Shown: piece after piece, positions 33,139 through 41,452 of the stretch
Numbering within the stretch: position 1 is the stretch's first letter
Layout of the letters: each line of letters opens with the position of its first letter
IMG/VR virus record: IMGVR_UViG_3300042340_000108
Coordinates: 1 to 46,586 of that record
From: a virus
DNA length: 46,586 bases
Reading direction: 5' to 3' (one strand)
Notes under the pieces: generated by a model
What the model was told of the DNA's origin: nothing
Database searches by the model: none
Seen by the model: only the letters and a program-made list of their open reading frames with translations
Program-made: the position numbers and the translations under genes

Positions 33139-34533
33139 ATGATTGAACTGACCATCCTCCGCGAGTTGACTCGCAACGATCAGTACTTCCGAAAAGTCCT
33201 CCCCTTTCTCAAGGAGGACTATTTCGCTGATAGGGACACCAAGATTTTGTTCAGGATGATCTCGGAGTACCTTGAGAAGTACAACTCCATGCCCACCAAG
33301 GGTGCATTGGAGATCATGCTCGACGCAAAGACGAATGTTGATCCTGAGACGATGAAGCAGACGCTTGCCACTCTTGGCAAGGTGTTCACCGACGAGAAGG
33401 CACCCGACACCGAATGGCTTGTCCATCAGACGGAGAAGTTCTGCAAGGACAAGGCACTCTACAATGCCGTCCTAGAATCGATTCACATCATAGATGGCAA
33501 GGCAAAGGACAAGGATGTCGGTTCGCTGCCGAAACTCCTCTCCGATGCCCTGGCTGTCTCCTTTGACACGCACATCGGTCACGACTATATCGAAGACTAT
33601 GGCAAGCGGTATGAGTTCTACCATCGGGTCGAGAACAAGATCCCATTCGATATTGAGCAGTTCAACATCATCACCAATGGCGGTGTTCCCCGCAAGACGC
33701 TCAACATCATCATGGCAGGAACGGGTGTTGGCAAGTCTCTGTTCATGTGCCATCATGCATCTGCTTGCCTCACTCAGAACCTTGATGTCCTCTACATCAC
33801 CTGCGAGATGGCAGAGGAACGAATCGCGGAACGCATTGATGCCAACCTGATGGATCTTCCGATGGAGGATCTCAAGAAACTTCCAGCAGATCTGTACAAC
33901 AAGAAGATGCAGAAGATCCGAAAGCAGTACACGGGTAGGCTGATCATCAAGGAGTATCCGACTGCCACGGCAAATGCGAATCATTTCCGTGCATTGCTGA
34001 ATGACCTGAAGACCAAGAAGAACTTCGAACCCGACATCATCTTCATCGACTACCTGAATATCTGTGCTTCTGCTCGCCTCAAGATGAATGCATCCGTCAA
34101 CTCCTATACATTCATTAAGGCAATCGCGGAGGAACTCCGTGGGCTTGCAGTCGAGTTCGATGTCCCGATCTTCTCAGCGACTCAGGTGAACCGAGGTGGC
34201 TTCAACAACACCGATGTCGGGCTTGAGAACACATCGGAATCATTCGGTCTTCCTGCCACGGCGGATCTCATGTTTGCCCTGATCGGCACGGAGGAACTTG
34301 AGGAGCAGGGGCAGATCCTCGTAAAGCAGTTGAAGAACAGATACAACGATGTCTCCCGCAGCAAGAAGTTCGTGGTGGGAATCGACAGGTCAAGGATGAA
34401 GTTGCTTGATGTCGATAGCCCAATCGTTGGAGACGAGGGTTTTGGGAAAAGTGAAGATCCTGCAAAGAAGCAGAACGGAAGCAACAAGTCTGAGGGTGGT
34501 TCGGATAAATACACGGATTGGAGTTTTGACTGA
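33139..34533 (+). CDS. 41: Replicative DNA helicase gp41 (DnaB-like)
   Basis: Hexameric 5'-3' helicase of the primosome. It has 464 residues (T4: 475). Walker A is G-T-G-V-G-K-S with K199. Walker B is IIFIDYLNICAS, and the SATQVNRGGF and KNRYND blocks are the DnaB-family loops near the C-terminus. The N-terminal domain has the LLREL/FLKEDYF region typical of gp41. A leaderless early transcript is likely. It ends in TGATG, coupling it to primase. The acidic tail ends DKYTDWSFD. Confidence 0.95.
   Translation: MIELTILRELTRNDQYFRKVLPFLKEDYFADRDTKILFRMISEYLEKYNSMPTKGALEIMLDAKTNVDPETMKQTLATLGKVFTDEKAPDTEWLVHQTEKFCKDKALYNAVLESIHIIDGKAKDKDVGSLPKLLSDALAVSFDTHIGHDYIEDYGKRYEFYHRVENKIPFDIEQFNIITNGGVPRKTLNIIMAGTGVGKSLFMCHHASACLTQNLDVLYITCEMAEERIAERIDANLMDLPMEDLKKLPADLYNKKMQKIRKQYTGRLIIKEYPTATANANHFRALLNDLKTKKNFEPDIIFIDYLNICASARLKMNASVNSYTFIKAIAEELRGLAVEFDVPIFSATQVNRGGFNNTDVGLENTSESFGLPATADLMFALIGTEELEEQGQILVKQLKNRYNDVSRSKKFVVGIDRSRMKLLDVDSPIVGDEGFGKSEDPAKKQNGSNKSEGGSDKYTDWSFD
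34504..34511 (+). promoter_or_regulatory. Late promoter candidate (GATAAATA)
   Basis: ATAAATA at 34505-34511 lies in the last codons of gp41, 22 bases before the primase ATG. Its core is identical to the site at 40791. Late expression of primase is not expected, so the site may be fortuitous. Confidence 0.3.
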
Positions 34534-35594
34534 TGTCGCTCTTCATCGACAAGAAGTATATAAACATGCTTTCCCCGCGCCTCGAAAGATTCGTGTGGAA
34601 GAAGCAGGATCTTGCCAACTGCCGTTGCCCGTTGTGTGGTGATTCCAAGAGGAACAAGGCGAAGGCGCGGGGCTATTTCTATCACAAGGACAATGATATG
34701 TTCTATCGCTGCCACAACTGCGGTGCCAGCCATACGATGTACAAGTTCCTTGAGATGGTGGCACCAGGCATGTGCAAGGAGTACTCGCTTGAGCGGTGGA
34801 GGAACGGAGAGGTCGGTCACTCCAACTACACCAAACCCAAGGAGGAAGAGATGCTAGGCGGTCTGTTCAAGAAGCCATTCAAGGTCAGCGATGATTCACC
34901 ATTGAACCAACTCAAGAAGGTTTCTGAACTGCCAGACAATCATACATGCAGGGCATTCGTGGAGTCGCGAATGATCCCGAAGAAGTTTTGGAACATCCTG
35001 TACTATGCACCTAAGTTCGGTGTGTGGGCTAAGTCCGTTGACTCCGAGGTCGTGGTCGAGCATGATGCTCGACTTGTGATTCCCATCTTCGACAATCACG
35101 GGAACATGGTGGCAGCACAGGGCAGGGCATTGTCCATTGCATCTGATCGAAATGCAAGGAGGACTGCCCGATACATCACTCTCAAAGGAGACAAGACCAT
35201 TGAGAAACTGTGGTATGGAATGGAGAGAATGGACAAGGACGGAGATGTGTTCGTCTTCGAAGGACCACTCGACTCCCTGTTCATTCCGAATGCGGTGGCA
35301 ATGATAGGAATCAATGATGGTTCTAATATTCCCAAGCCTTTGAAGGGAAGAAGACTCATCTTCGCCCTAGATAATGAGCCGAGGAATCAGGCAGTTGTCA
35401 TTCAACTGAAGAAGCACATAGATCTTGGTCATGAAGTGGTGGTGTGGGATTCCTCAGTACGGGCAAAGGACATAAACGACATGGTGATGGAGGGAACGGA
35501 TGTCCCTAGCATCATTGCCATGATGAAGAAATGCACTTGCAAGGGTGCCGAAGCCACACTGAGGTTCAATCAATGGAAGAAAGTGACGATCTAG
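34533..35594 (+). CDS. 61: DNA primase gp61
   Basis: Makes RNA primers with gp41. It has 353 residues (T4: 342). The N-terminal zinc ribbon is C32-P-L-C35-G-D-S with C60-H-N-C63-G. The TOPRIM-type core has VFEGPLDSLF with the catalytic Glu at 243, then LIFALDNEP supplying the D-x-E-like acidic residues. Directly coupled to gp41 by TGATG overlap. A small acidic gene overlaps its 3' end. Confidence 0.94.
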   Translation: MSLFIDKKYINMLSPRLERFVWKKQDLANCRCPLCGDSKRNKAKARGYFYHKDNDMFYRCHNCGASHTMYKFLEMVAPGMCKEYSLERWRNGEVGHSNYTKPKEEEMLGGLFKKPFKVSDDSPLNQLKKVSELPDNHTCRAFVESRMIPKKFWNILYYAPKFGVWAKSVDSEVVVEHDARLVIPIFDNHGNMVAAQGRALSIASDRNARRTARYITLKGDKTIEKLWYGMERMDKDGDVFVFEGPLDSLFIPNAVAMIGINDGSNIPKPLKGRRLIFALDNEPRNQAVVIQLKKHIDLGHEVVVWDSSVRAKDINDMVMEGTDVPSIIAMMKKCTCKGAEATLRFNQWKKVTI

Positions 35595-35797
35595 ACGACG
35601 AGTTGAGGGAGGAAGCCGCGAAGTTGTCGATGGCTTTCCTTCAGTTCACTCATCATTTTCAGGAGTATGTCCGTGAGATGGATCCCCATCTCTGGAAACG
35701 AGCGGTTGATTATGCAAAGACCTTCACAGAAGTAGAAGGAGTGGAGTTTACATATGCTGACCCAAGCGGATGCACATCGGATGGACAAGAAGATTGA
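35573..35797 (+). CDS. Small acidic hypothetical protein between gp61 and thyX
   Basis: 74 residues from the ATG at 35573, which lies within the gp61 3' end. The N-terminus is acidic (MEESDDLDDELREEAAK), followed by an aromatic helical region (FLQFTHHFQEYVREMDPHLWKRAVDYAKTF). It overlaps thyX by 44 bases. No family recognised. Overlaps on both sides suggest a coupled minor gene. Confidence 0.45.
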   Translation: MEESDDLDDELREEAAKLSMAFLQFTHHFQEYVREMDPHLWKRAVDYAKTFTEVEGVEFTYADPSGCTSDGQED

Positions 35798-36479
35798 TGT
35801 ACTTGACAAGGGATTCGTGAGATACATCGACCACATGGGGAACGACCTCATGGTGGTCAACGCAGCACGGGTTTCATTCAACAAGGAAAGTGATTGGGAA
35901 GGTGAGCAGAAGTGGACTGGTGAGATCGCTGGCAAGAAGTTGTCGGAGCGCGATCAGAAACTCATCTCCTACCTTGCCAAACACAATCATTGGACCCCGT
36001 TCGCACACCCGCAGATCTGCCTTCATATAAAGGCACCGATCTCAATCCGAACACAACTCTACAAGCACAAGGTCGGGTTCGTGGAGAACGAAGTGTCTCG
36101 TCGCTATGTCAAGGACGAGCCAGAAATCTACAATCCAAGGTGGAGATCAGCACCCACCGATGGTGCCAAGCAGGGAAGTTCAGACTTCATGATGGGGACC
36201 ACCTTCATGGATGACTTCTATCAGGACATCGTGGAGGAGTCCCTGTCCTGCTATGAAGAACTTCTTGCGAATGGGGTGGCTCCAGAGCAAGCAAGGTTCG
36301 TGCTGCCACAGGGAACCTATACGGAGTGGTGGTGGACGGGTTCTCTTGCGGCATATGCCCGTGTCTGCAAGTTGCGATCCGATCCCCATGCACAATGGGA
36401 AGTTCGTGAATATGCCGCTGCAATCAGCAAGACAATAGAACCGCTGTTCCCTGAGTCATGGAAGGCATTGTTCGCCTAA
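35754..36479 (+). CDS. thyX: Flavin-dependent thymidylate synthase ThyX
   Basis: Makes dTMP from dUMP using FAD and methylenetetrahydrofolate. It has 241 residues. The start at 35754 is chosen because AAGGAGTGGAG at 35736-35746 precedes it; the ATG at 35781 is an alternative. HNHWTPFAH (77-85) is the conserved HxHxxPFxH block. The ThyX signature is present in variant form at 104-118: K-H-K-V-G-F-V-E-N-E-V-S-R-R-Y, with Lys in place of the usual R-H-R arginines and one extra residue before the serine. QARFVLPQGTYTEWWWTGSL is the second conserved block. Confidence 0.93.
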   Translation: MLTQADAHRMDKKIDVLDKGFVRYIDHMGNDLMVVNAARVSFNKESDWEGEQKWTGEIAGKKLSERDQKLISYLAKHNHWTPFAHPQICLHIKAPISIRTQLYKHKVGFVENEVSRRYVKDEPEIYNPRWRSAPTDGAKQGSSDFMMGTTFMDDFYQDIVEESLSCYEELLANGVAPEQARFVLPQGTYTEWWWTGSLAAYARVCKLRSDPHAQWEVREYAAAISKTIEPLFPESWKALFA

Positions 36480-36482
36480 ATA
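36475..36482 (+). promoter_or_regulatory. Late promoter (CCTAAATA) before the collagen-like fibre gene
   Basis: CTAAATA at 36476-36482 overlaps the thyX stop. It lies 24 bases before the likely ATG at 36507 and begins a long run of virion genes, exactly where a late promoter is needed. Confidence 0.65.
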
Positions 36483-36506
36483 CATGTGGAAGGAACTCCG
36501 TATAGG

Positions 36507-38693
36507 ATGAAAGACAACTTTAGCGGCTTCATTGGCTCAGGAAGCATCTCCAAGGCTAACCTTGGCGATGTTTTTGCATTGAAAGCCAACCTAAAGGATG
36601 TTCCCCGAGGAGTCAACTTCAGTGTTGTTTCGGAACAGGAAGCAATAGATCCTCCCGTCTATAGAAAAGGTGAAGGCAACCGCCGACTCTGCCTCTTCAA
36701 TGAAGAGGTGGGTCATGTTGTCATTGTAGGCGATCCCCTCAAGATCGACCTGATGTTCTCGCTTGTGGAGAGGAATATTCCAAAGGAGAAGCCACTTGAC
36801 ACGAAGATTAGGAAAGAAAAGCCTAAAGCGGTTGCGGAACAAAGTCAAGCAGTTGTTGCGGTCAAGGGAGAAAAAGGAGATCGCGGTCCCATTGGATTCC
36901 CTGGAGAACGAGGTCCAGTTGGGGAGAAGGGCGAAAAAGGGGAAAAGGGCGACCGTGGCGAGAAGGGAGATCCTGGAGAGCCTGGTCCAAGAGGTGAGCA
37001 GGGAGAAAGAGGAGAGCAAGGAGCCGAAGGTCGGGAAGGACCACAAGGTCCACAAGGACCGCAGGGGCTGCAAGGGCAGGAAGGTCAGCAAGGTCCAAGA
37101 GGAGAACAAGGCGAAAGAGGAGAGCAAGGACCAGCAGGACCACAAGGAGAGCGCGGAGAACGTGGCATCAAGGGTCAGAAAGGCGAGAGGGGTCCGCAGG
37201 GACTCCAAGGTCCAAAGGGCGAGAAAGGCGAGAGGGGCGAGGTAGGTCCGCAGGGATTGCCTGGTCCAAGAGGTGAGCGGGGAGGCGAAGGACCGATTGG
37301 TCTTCAAGGTCCGAAGGGAGACAAGGGAGACAAGGGTGATCGTGGAGAAGATGCGATCATCGATGTTCAATATCCCCTCATCTATGACAAGACGAAGAAA
37401 GTAGTAACCCTCGACAGCAAGAACCTGCTTGAGAGATTGCAGAAGGTGTTCGCACCTCTTGCTAATCCGAACTTCGATTTGTCCAAGTTGGATTGGCTTG
37501 CTGCATCGGGTGGTGGTGTACAGGCTTTGTTAAATGGACGGTTAGTTCGTGGCAACATAAACTCAATAGACTTCCGTGGAAGCGGAGTGACGGTCACTCA
37601 GTCGGGTGGCGGCATTGTCGTGAACATAACGGGTGGTACTGGTGGCGGTGGTGCAACTGGCAACGATGGTCTTCGTGGTGCTACAGGAGCCACAGGTGCC
37701 ACAGGAAATGATGGATCTCAAGGACCGACAGGTGCCACAGGAAATGATGGTTCTCAAGGTCCAACGGGTGCTACAGGTGCCACAGGTGCAGCATCGACTG
37801 TTCCTGGTCCAACGGGTGCTACAGGAGCAATAAGTTTTACTTCATCAACTACAGCACCCGCAGGAGCCACATACGGCGATATGTGGTTCAACACCACAAG
37901 CGGAAATATATTTGTTTATATTACAGACGGAACATCTTCCTATTGGGTTGAACCTTTTGGTCCTCAAGGAGCAACAGGTGCGACAGGAACAAATGGAATA
38001 AGTGGTGCAACAGGTGCTACAGGAGCAACAGGTTCTCAAGGTAATACTGGTGCAACAGGTGCAACAGGATCTCAAGGTGCAACAGGTACCGCAGGTTCAG
38101 GTGTTGCTGGTAACAACGATGTCGGTGTGATGTATTTGAAAAATAATGCTGTCGAAACAGTAATTTCCGTAATCAACCAGCGTCAGGTTGTTTCGGGAAC
38201 TATGCAGACGGGAGCCTTATACAATTTTATCAAAGATCCCTCGACTAACTCTTTAAAATATACAGGCAGTGGTGGAAGATTCCATGCTATAGCAACCTTC
38301 GACTTTTTTAGCGAAGTTAGCAACAACACTTGTGGATTCTACATCGGAAAGAACACAGATGCTGCTAGTGGTCTGAGTGCGGATGCTGACAGAATCTCGG
38401 AATCAGAAATTTATGTTGACTGTTCATCATCGTCTAAACCAGTTGCGGGTGCTATTCAGACAATAGTTGATCTTGAGACGGATGATCGTATCTTCTTTAT
38501 TGTGCAGAACAAAAGTGCCGCAAAGAATATTACTGTTGAGTTTATGAAGTTTATAGCAGTTCCCTTGACATCCGAACGCGGAGCAACGGGAGCAACAGGT
38601 GCAACTCCAACAAATATTGTAAATTCCGTCAACGGTCAAACAGGTGCAGTTCAATATATCGTAGACTTCAAGAGAGGATGGTTCTTATCATGA
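36507..38693 (+). CDS. Collagen-like fibre protein
   Basis: Start is ATG 36507 (728 residues) with AAGGAAC upstream; an in-frame GTG at 36486 is possible. A non-repetitive head of about 120 residues is followed by about 53 Gly-X-Y triplets rich in Glu, Lys, Arg, Gln and Pro (36867-37350), typical of stable triple helices. A globular spacer comes next (about 37351-37620). Then three neutral runs of Gly-Ala-Thr type follow (about 37630-37830, 37960-38115, 38577-38605), separated by beta-type domains. Near the end is NSVNGQTGAVQY, related to the FNGSTGAV elements in the fibres at 41907 and 43873. Probably a trimeric tail or capsid fibre. The stop overlaps the next gene by ATGA. Confidence 0.85.
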   Translation: MKDNFSGFIGSGSISKANLGDVFALKANLKDVPRGVNFSVVSEQEAIDPPVYRKGEGNRRLCLFNEEVGHVVIVGDPLKIDLMFSLVERNIPKEKPLDTKIRKEKPKAVAEQSQAVVAVKGEKGDRGPIGFPGERGPVGEKGEKGEKGDRGEKGDPGEPGPRGEQGERGEQGAEGREGPQGPQGPQGLQGQEGQQGPRGEQGERGEQGPAGPQGERGERGIKGQKGERGPQGLQGPKGEKGERGEVGPQGLPGPRGERGGEGPIGLQGPKGDKGDKGDRGEDAIIDVQYPLIYDKTKKVVTLDSKNLLERLQKVFAPLANPNFDLSKLDWLAASGGGVQALLNGRLVRGNINSIDFRGSGVTVTQSGGGIVVNITGGTGGGGATGNDGLRGATGATGATGNDGSQGPTGATGNDGSQGPTGATGATGAASTVPGPTGATGAISFTSSTTAPAGATYGDMWFNTTSGNIFVYITDGTSSYWVEPFGPQGATGATGTNGISGATGATGATGSQGNTGATGATGSQGATGTAGSGVAGNNDVGVMYLKNNAVETVISVINQRQVVSGTMQTGALYNFIKDPSTNSLKYTGSGGRFHAIATFDFFSEVSNNTCGFYIGKNTDAASGLSADADRISESEIYVDCSSSSKPVAGAIQTIVDLETDDRIFFIVQNKSAAKNITVEFMKFIAVPLTSERGATGATGATPTNIVNSVNGQTGAVQYIVDFKRGWFLS

Positions 38694-39631
38694 GAAGATG
38701 GCGATTAAACTCGGGTTACAACGGAACAACCGATCAACGCCGTACAAAGGCAGGAACCATTCCTATGTTGAAGCATTACATGGAGAGAGATTTAAATGAG
38801 TTTATTAATAATATTGGTTTTATTGGGTTGTTAGATTTATACCCATCAGCGGCTGCGGCATATTCAGTTCGTGCATTACGTGCTGCTTATACGGGCAGTG
38901 CTATTCGTGTAAGAAGAGCAAGTGACAATGCAGAGCAAGATATTGGATTTACTTTATTTGGAGATCTTGATACAACTGCACTTACTTCCTTTTGTAGTGG
39001 AACAAATGGATTTGTAACAACTTGGTACGACCAAAGTGAAAATGGAAGAAATGTAATTCAACCTACTGCTGCAAATCAACCTCAAATAGTTAGTGGTGGC
39101 ACAGTGTTAACCGAAAATGGAAAACCTTGTGTAAATTTTACAGGTATTGATAAACGATTAAAAACTATTGATAATAGTTTATTTTTTAATGATTGTACCA
39201 TATCATATGTTTGTCGAAGTATTTCTACAGCAACATTTGCACCATTAACTTTTGGTTATGGTAATCATCCCATATCATCAAAATCGAGATATTTAGGTCC
39301 ATTAAATAATAATTTAAGTTTTGTAGTTTTTGGAAGTGATTATGTTTCTACTATTTCTGCCGCAGGAGATTCTACAATAAATTTATACTCTGCAAATTAT
39401 ATAATGTCTACAAACGTAGCAACAGTATATAAAAATGCAAGCACTCAAAGTGGCATTCCAGGTACACAAGCAACAACTACTACTAACGCAAAATTTGCAA
39501 TCAACGAAATTGCGGATAGAAACGAAAGTGCAACAATAAATTTTAGTGAAGGTGTATTCTATGCCTTTAACAACAATTCAAATTTAACAGGAATTAGATC
39601 AAATCAAAATACGTACTATGCAATATATTAA
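38690..39631 (+). CDS. Fibre protein with exchanged lectin-like domain
   Basis: 313 residues. The ATG at 38690 overlaps the collagen-like gene's stop; ATG 38678 is an in-frame alternative. Residues 6-40 (LNSGYNGTTDQRRTKAGTIP and on) are nearly identical to residues 57-91 of the protein at 39747. The rest differs: LYPSAAAAYSVRALRAAYTGSAIRVRRASDN, TTWYDQSENGRNVIQ and so on, a lectin/arabinofuranosidase-B-like beta domain common in bacterial surface proteins. This part is visibly AT-rich compared with the flanks, pointing to a separate origin. It lacks the N-terminal anchor of the 39747 protein, so it may attach differently or represent a split gene. Confidence 0.7.
   Translation: MRRWRLNSGYNGTTDQRRTKAGTIPMLKHYMERDLNEFINNIGFIGLLDLYPSAAAAYSVRALRAAYTGSAIRVRRASDNAEQDIGFTLFGDLDTTALTSFCSGTNGFVTTWYDQSENGRNVIQPTAANQPQIVSGGTVLTENGKPCVNFTGIDKRLKTIDNSLFFNDCTISYVCRSISTATFAPLTFGYGNHPISSKSRYLGPLNNNLSFVVFGSDYVSTISAAGDSTINLYSANYIMSTNVATVYKNASTQSGIPGTQATTTTNAKFAINEIADRNESATINFSEGVFYAFNNNSNLTGIRSNQNTYYAIY
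38705..38810 (+). repeat. 106-base repeat, copy 1 (fibre module)
   Basis: Matches 39918-40023 with only scattered mismatches and no gaps. Encodes the shared module LNSGYNGTTDQRR...MERDL..FIN in two different fibre genes. It could serve as a recombination point for exchanging the domains that follow. Confidence 0.85.
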
Positions 39632-39639
39632 CAATTACC

Positions 39640-39741
39640 ACTACAAGACAAAAAATCGAAGGATACCTTGCACACAAATGGGGACTGCAAGCAAATCTTC
39701 CAGTAGGACATCCATATAAGGATGTAGCACCAACAGTATAA
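39640..39741 (+). pseudogene. Relic of a LamG-type fibre C-terminus
   Basis: Immediately after the 38690 gene's stop, one frame (39640-39741) reads TTRQKIEGYLAHKWGLQANL and then PVGHPYKDVAPTV with a stop. It matches the last ~32 residues of the intact fibre at 40695-40790 (TRQKIEGYLAHKWGREGDLP...HPYKSISP). No start codon or ribosome site serves it. It is the leftover end of a domain replaced in the upstream gene. Confidence 0.8.
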
Positions 39742-39746
39742 CCCCC

Positions 39747-40790
39747 ATGCCTATTCAATTTCCAACCAACCCCGAAGTAAACCAAGAGTACACCTACGAA
39801 GGTAAGGTGTGGCAATGGGATGGTTCTGCATGGGTGGGGGTGCGTCAGGAGACAGGCATCCAACGCAGCAACATTTGGTCGAAGCAAAATCTCCTCATAC
39901 CGAAGCGTGGCTTTGGGTTGAACTCTGGTTACAATGGAACAACAGATCAACGCCGTACAGCAGCAGGAACTATTCCGATGTTGAAGCATTACATGGAGAG
40001 AGATTTGGGAGCGTTTATTAATACTGTTGCTGATGGGTGGACACCCGCACAAATCACCACAGAACTTTGGTTGGATGGCTCTGATGCTTCTACAATCACA
40101 TTGAATGGTTCGGTTGTCTCTCAATGGAACGACAAGAGTGGCAATGGAAGAAACGCAACTCAAGGTGATAATGCCAAAAGACCGACTTATCTTTCAAATA
40201 GCATAAACGGAAGATCTACATTGGATTGGGATGGTACAGATGACAGTATGGAAATAACTGGTGCAGTAACTACAACACTAACCACTATATTATCAAATGA
40301 CGATACTCATAGCATCGCAATTTTGCTTGAGGCAGATGTCATTTCAAACTCTCCTGTCATTCTTCATGTACCAGAATCGACTTGGGAGTTTCTTATTGAA
40401 GTAAATTCTACTGGTGGGGGATTGTATTGGGGATATACTACCTCTAATTTTAGAACATATAGCACAGGAACATTTGCTTCCATAACCAAACCAACATTCT
40501 TTGTACTTACAAAAAGTGACAGCAGCACAGGTGATGCTTATTCCGCAGGATCTTTGGTTTCCTCTTATAGTGGAACTCTTGGAGCAACACCTACATTGTC
40601 TTCAAACTTCGTTATTGGAAGTTATTCATCATCATCATTCAATTTTAATGGAAGAATCGCCGAGATAATAATCTCAAAAGAAACTTGGGATACCGACACT
40701 CGACAAAAAATTGAAGGATATCTAGCACACAAATGGGGACGTGAAGGTGATCTTCCTGTAGACCATCCATACAAGAGTATATCACCCTGA
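39747..40790 (+). CDS. Tail-fibre-type protein with LamG-like lectin domain
   Basis: 347 residues. The N-terminal anchor MPIQFPTNPEVNQEYTYEGK with VWQWDGSAWVGV is a common phage fibre motif. Next comes the shared module LNSGYNGTTDQRR (57 on). The remainder is a concanavalin-A-like/LamG domain: WLDGSDASTITLNGSVVSQWNDKSGNGRNATQ, LDWDGTDDSMEI, and the ending AEIIISKETWDTDTRQKIEGYLAHKWG. Such domains bind glycans. It is a likely receptor-binding protein and the intact counterpart of the relic at 39640. Confidence 0.8.
   Translation: MPIQFPTNPEVNQEYTYEGKVWQWDGSAWVGVRQETGIQRSNIWSKQNLLIPKRGFGLNSGYNGTTDQRRTAAGTIPMLKHYMERDLGAFINTVADGWTPAQITTELWLDGSDASTITLNGSVVSQWNDKSGNGRNATQGDNAKRPTYLSNSINGRSTLDWDGTDDSMEITGAVTTTLTTILSNDDTHSIAILLEADVISNSPVILHVPESTWEFLIEVNSTGGGLYWGYTTSNFRTYSTGTFASITKPTFFVLTKSDSSTGDAYSAGSLVSSYSGTLGATPTLSSNFVIGSYSSSSFNFNGRIAEIIISKETWDTDTRQKIEGYLAHKWGREGDLPVDHPYKSISP
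39918..40023 (+). repeat. 106-base repeat, copy 2 (fibre module)
   Basis: Partner of 38705-38810; see that entry. Same frame relative to its gene, encoding the same module. Confidence 0.85.
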
Positions 40791-40797
40791 TAAATAA
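40790..40797 (+). promoter_or_regulatory. Late promoter (GATAAATA)
   Basis: ATAAATA at 40791-40797 directly follows the fibre stop codon and lies 15 bases before the ATG at 40813, with GGAGA between. Good late-promoter position for the virion genes that follow. Confidence 0.65.
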
Positions 40798-40812
40798 TAA
40801 ACGGAGACATTC

Positions 40813-41133
40813 ATGCCCGACATATACACAAATTACGCAACTTCAATTGGGACTACTGGTGCAAGCACAATCTATGCTGGCATCACAGGTACTGCCATTA
40901 TCAATGGCATCCATGTTGCAAACACAAGCACTAGCACAGCAAACTCCGTTTCCATTCAGTTGTTCAAGGGAGCAACAGGATACTACATTGTTCGTGCAGC
41001 AGCAGTTCCGATTCAGTCAACATATCAAGCACTAGACACACCTATTCCGTTAATAACAGGAGATACACTCAAGGCAACAGCAGGAGCAACTGCTGGTCTT
41101 GATATAATTGTATCGGTATTGGAGTCAACATAA
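40813..41133 (+). CDS. Small phage structural protein
   Basis: 106 residues. Pattern GTTGASTIYAGITGTAIINGIHVANTSTS, then VSIQLFKGATGYYIVRAAAVPIQSTYQALDTPIPLITGDTLKATA and a final IIVSVLEST. This belongs to a beta-rich family repeatedly found among tail and virion genes of marine phages. It is the first gene after a late promoter. The exact location in the virion is unknown. It overlaps the next gene by one base. Confidence 0.6.
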   Translation: MPDIYTNYATSIGTTGASTIYAGITGTAIINGIHVANTSTSTANSVSIQLFKGATGYYIVRAAAVPIQSTYQALDTPIPLITGDTLKATAGATAGLDIIVSVLEST

Positions 41134-41435
41134 TGGCACTACAACAAATTATTCAACATCCTACAGGAACCTATTCGCAATATTGGAAGATTCGTACTCT
41201 GAATCTGAATCATACAGCCAAGACAGGTACAGTTATTTTGGATGGATATGTTTCTGAACAAGCAAGAATAGACAACAAGATTCCTCTTGATGAAAGAACC
41301 ATCAATGTGTTTGATTTTGATGTGTGGTTTGCACCTGCTGTCATTGATGCTGCGGGAATGAATCAGGTAAAATCTGCATATACCTTTACAAAGTCCATTC
41401 CGAACGGTGAGTTTGTTGGATCGACAGACGTTTGA
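41133..41435 (+). CDS. Small hypothetical virion-type protein
   Basis: 100 residues beginning MALQQIIQHPTGTYSQYWKI. Mostly beta-strand character (TGTVILDGYVSEQARIDNK, VFDFDVWFAPAVID). No recognised family. Coupled to the preceding gene (TAATG) and placed among fibre genes, so a virion role is likely. Confidence 0.5.
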   Translation: MALQQIIQHPTGTYSQYWKIRTLNLNHTAKTGTVILDGYVSEQARIDNKIPLDERTINVFDFDVWFAPAVIDAAGMNQVKSAYTFTKSIPNGEFVGSTDV

Positions 41436-41452
41436 TTGTTAAGTAACCAAAA

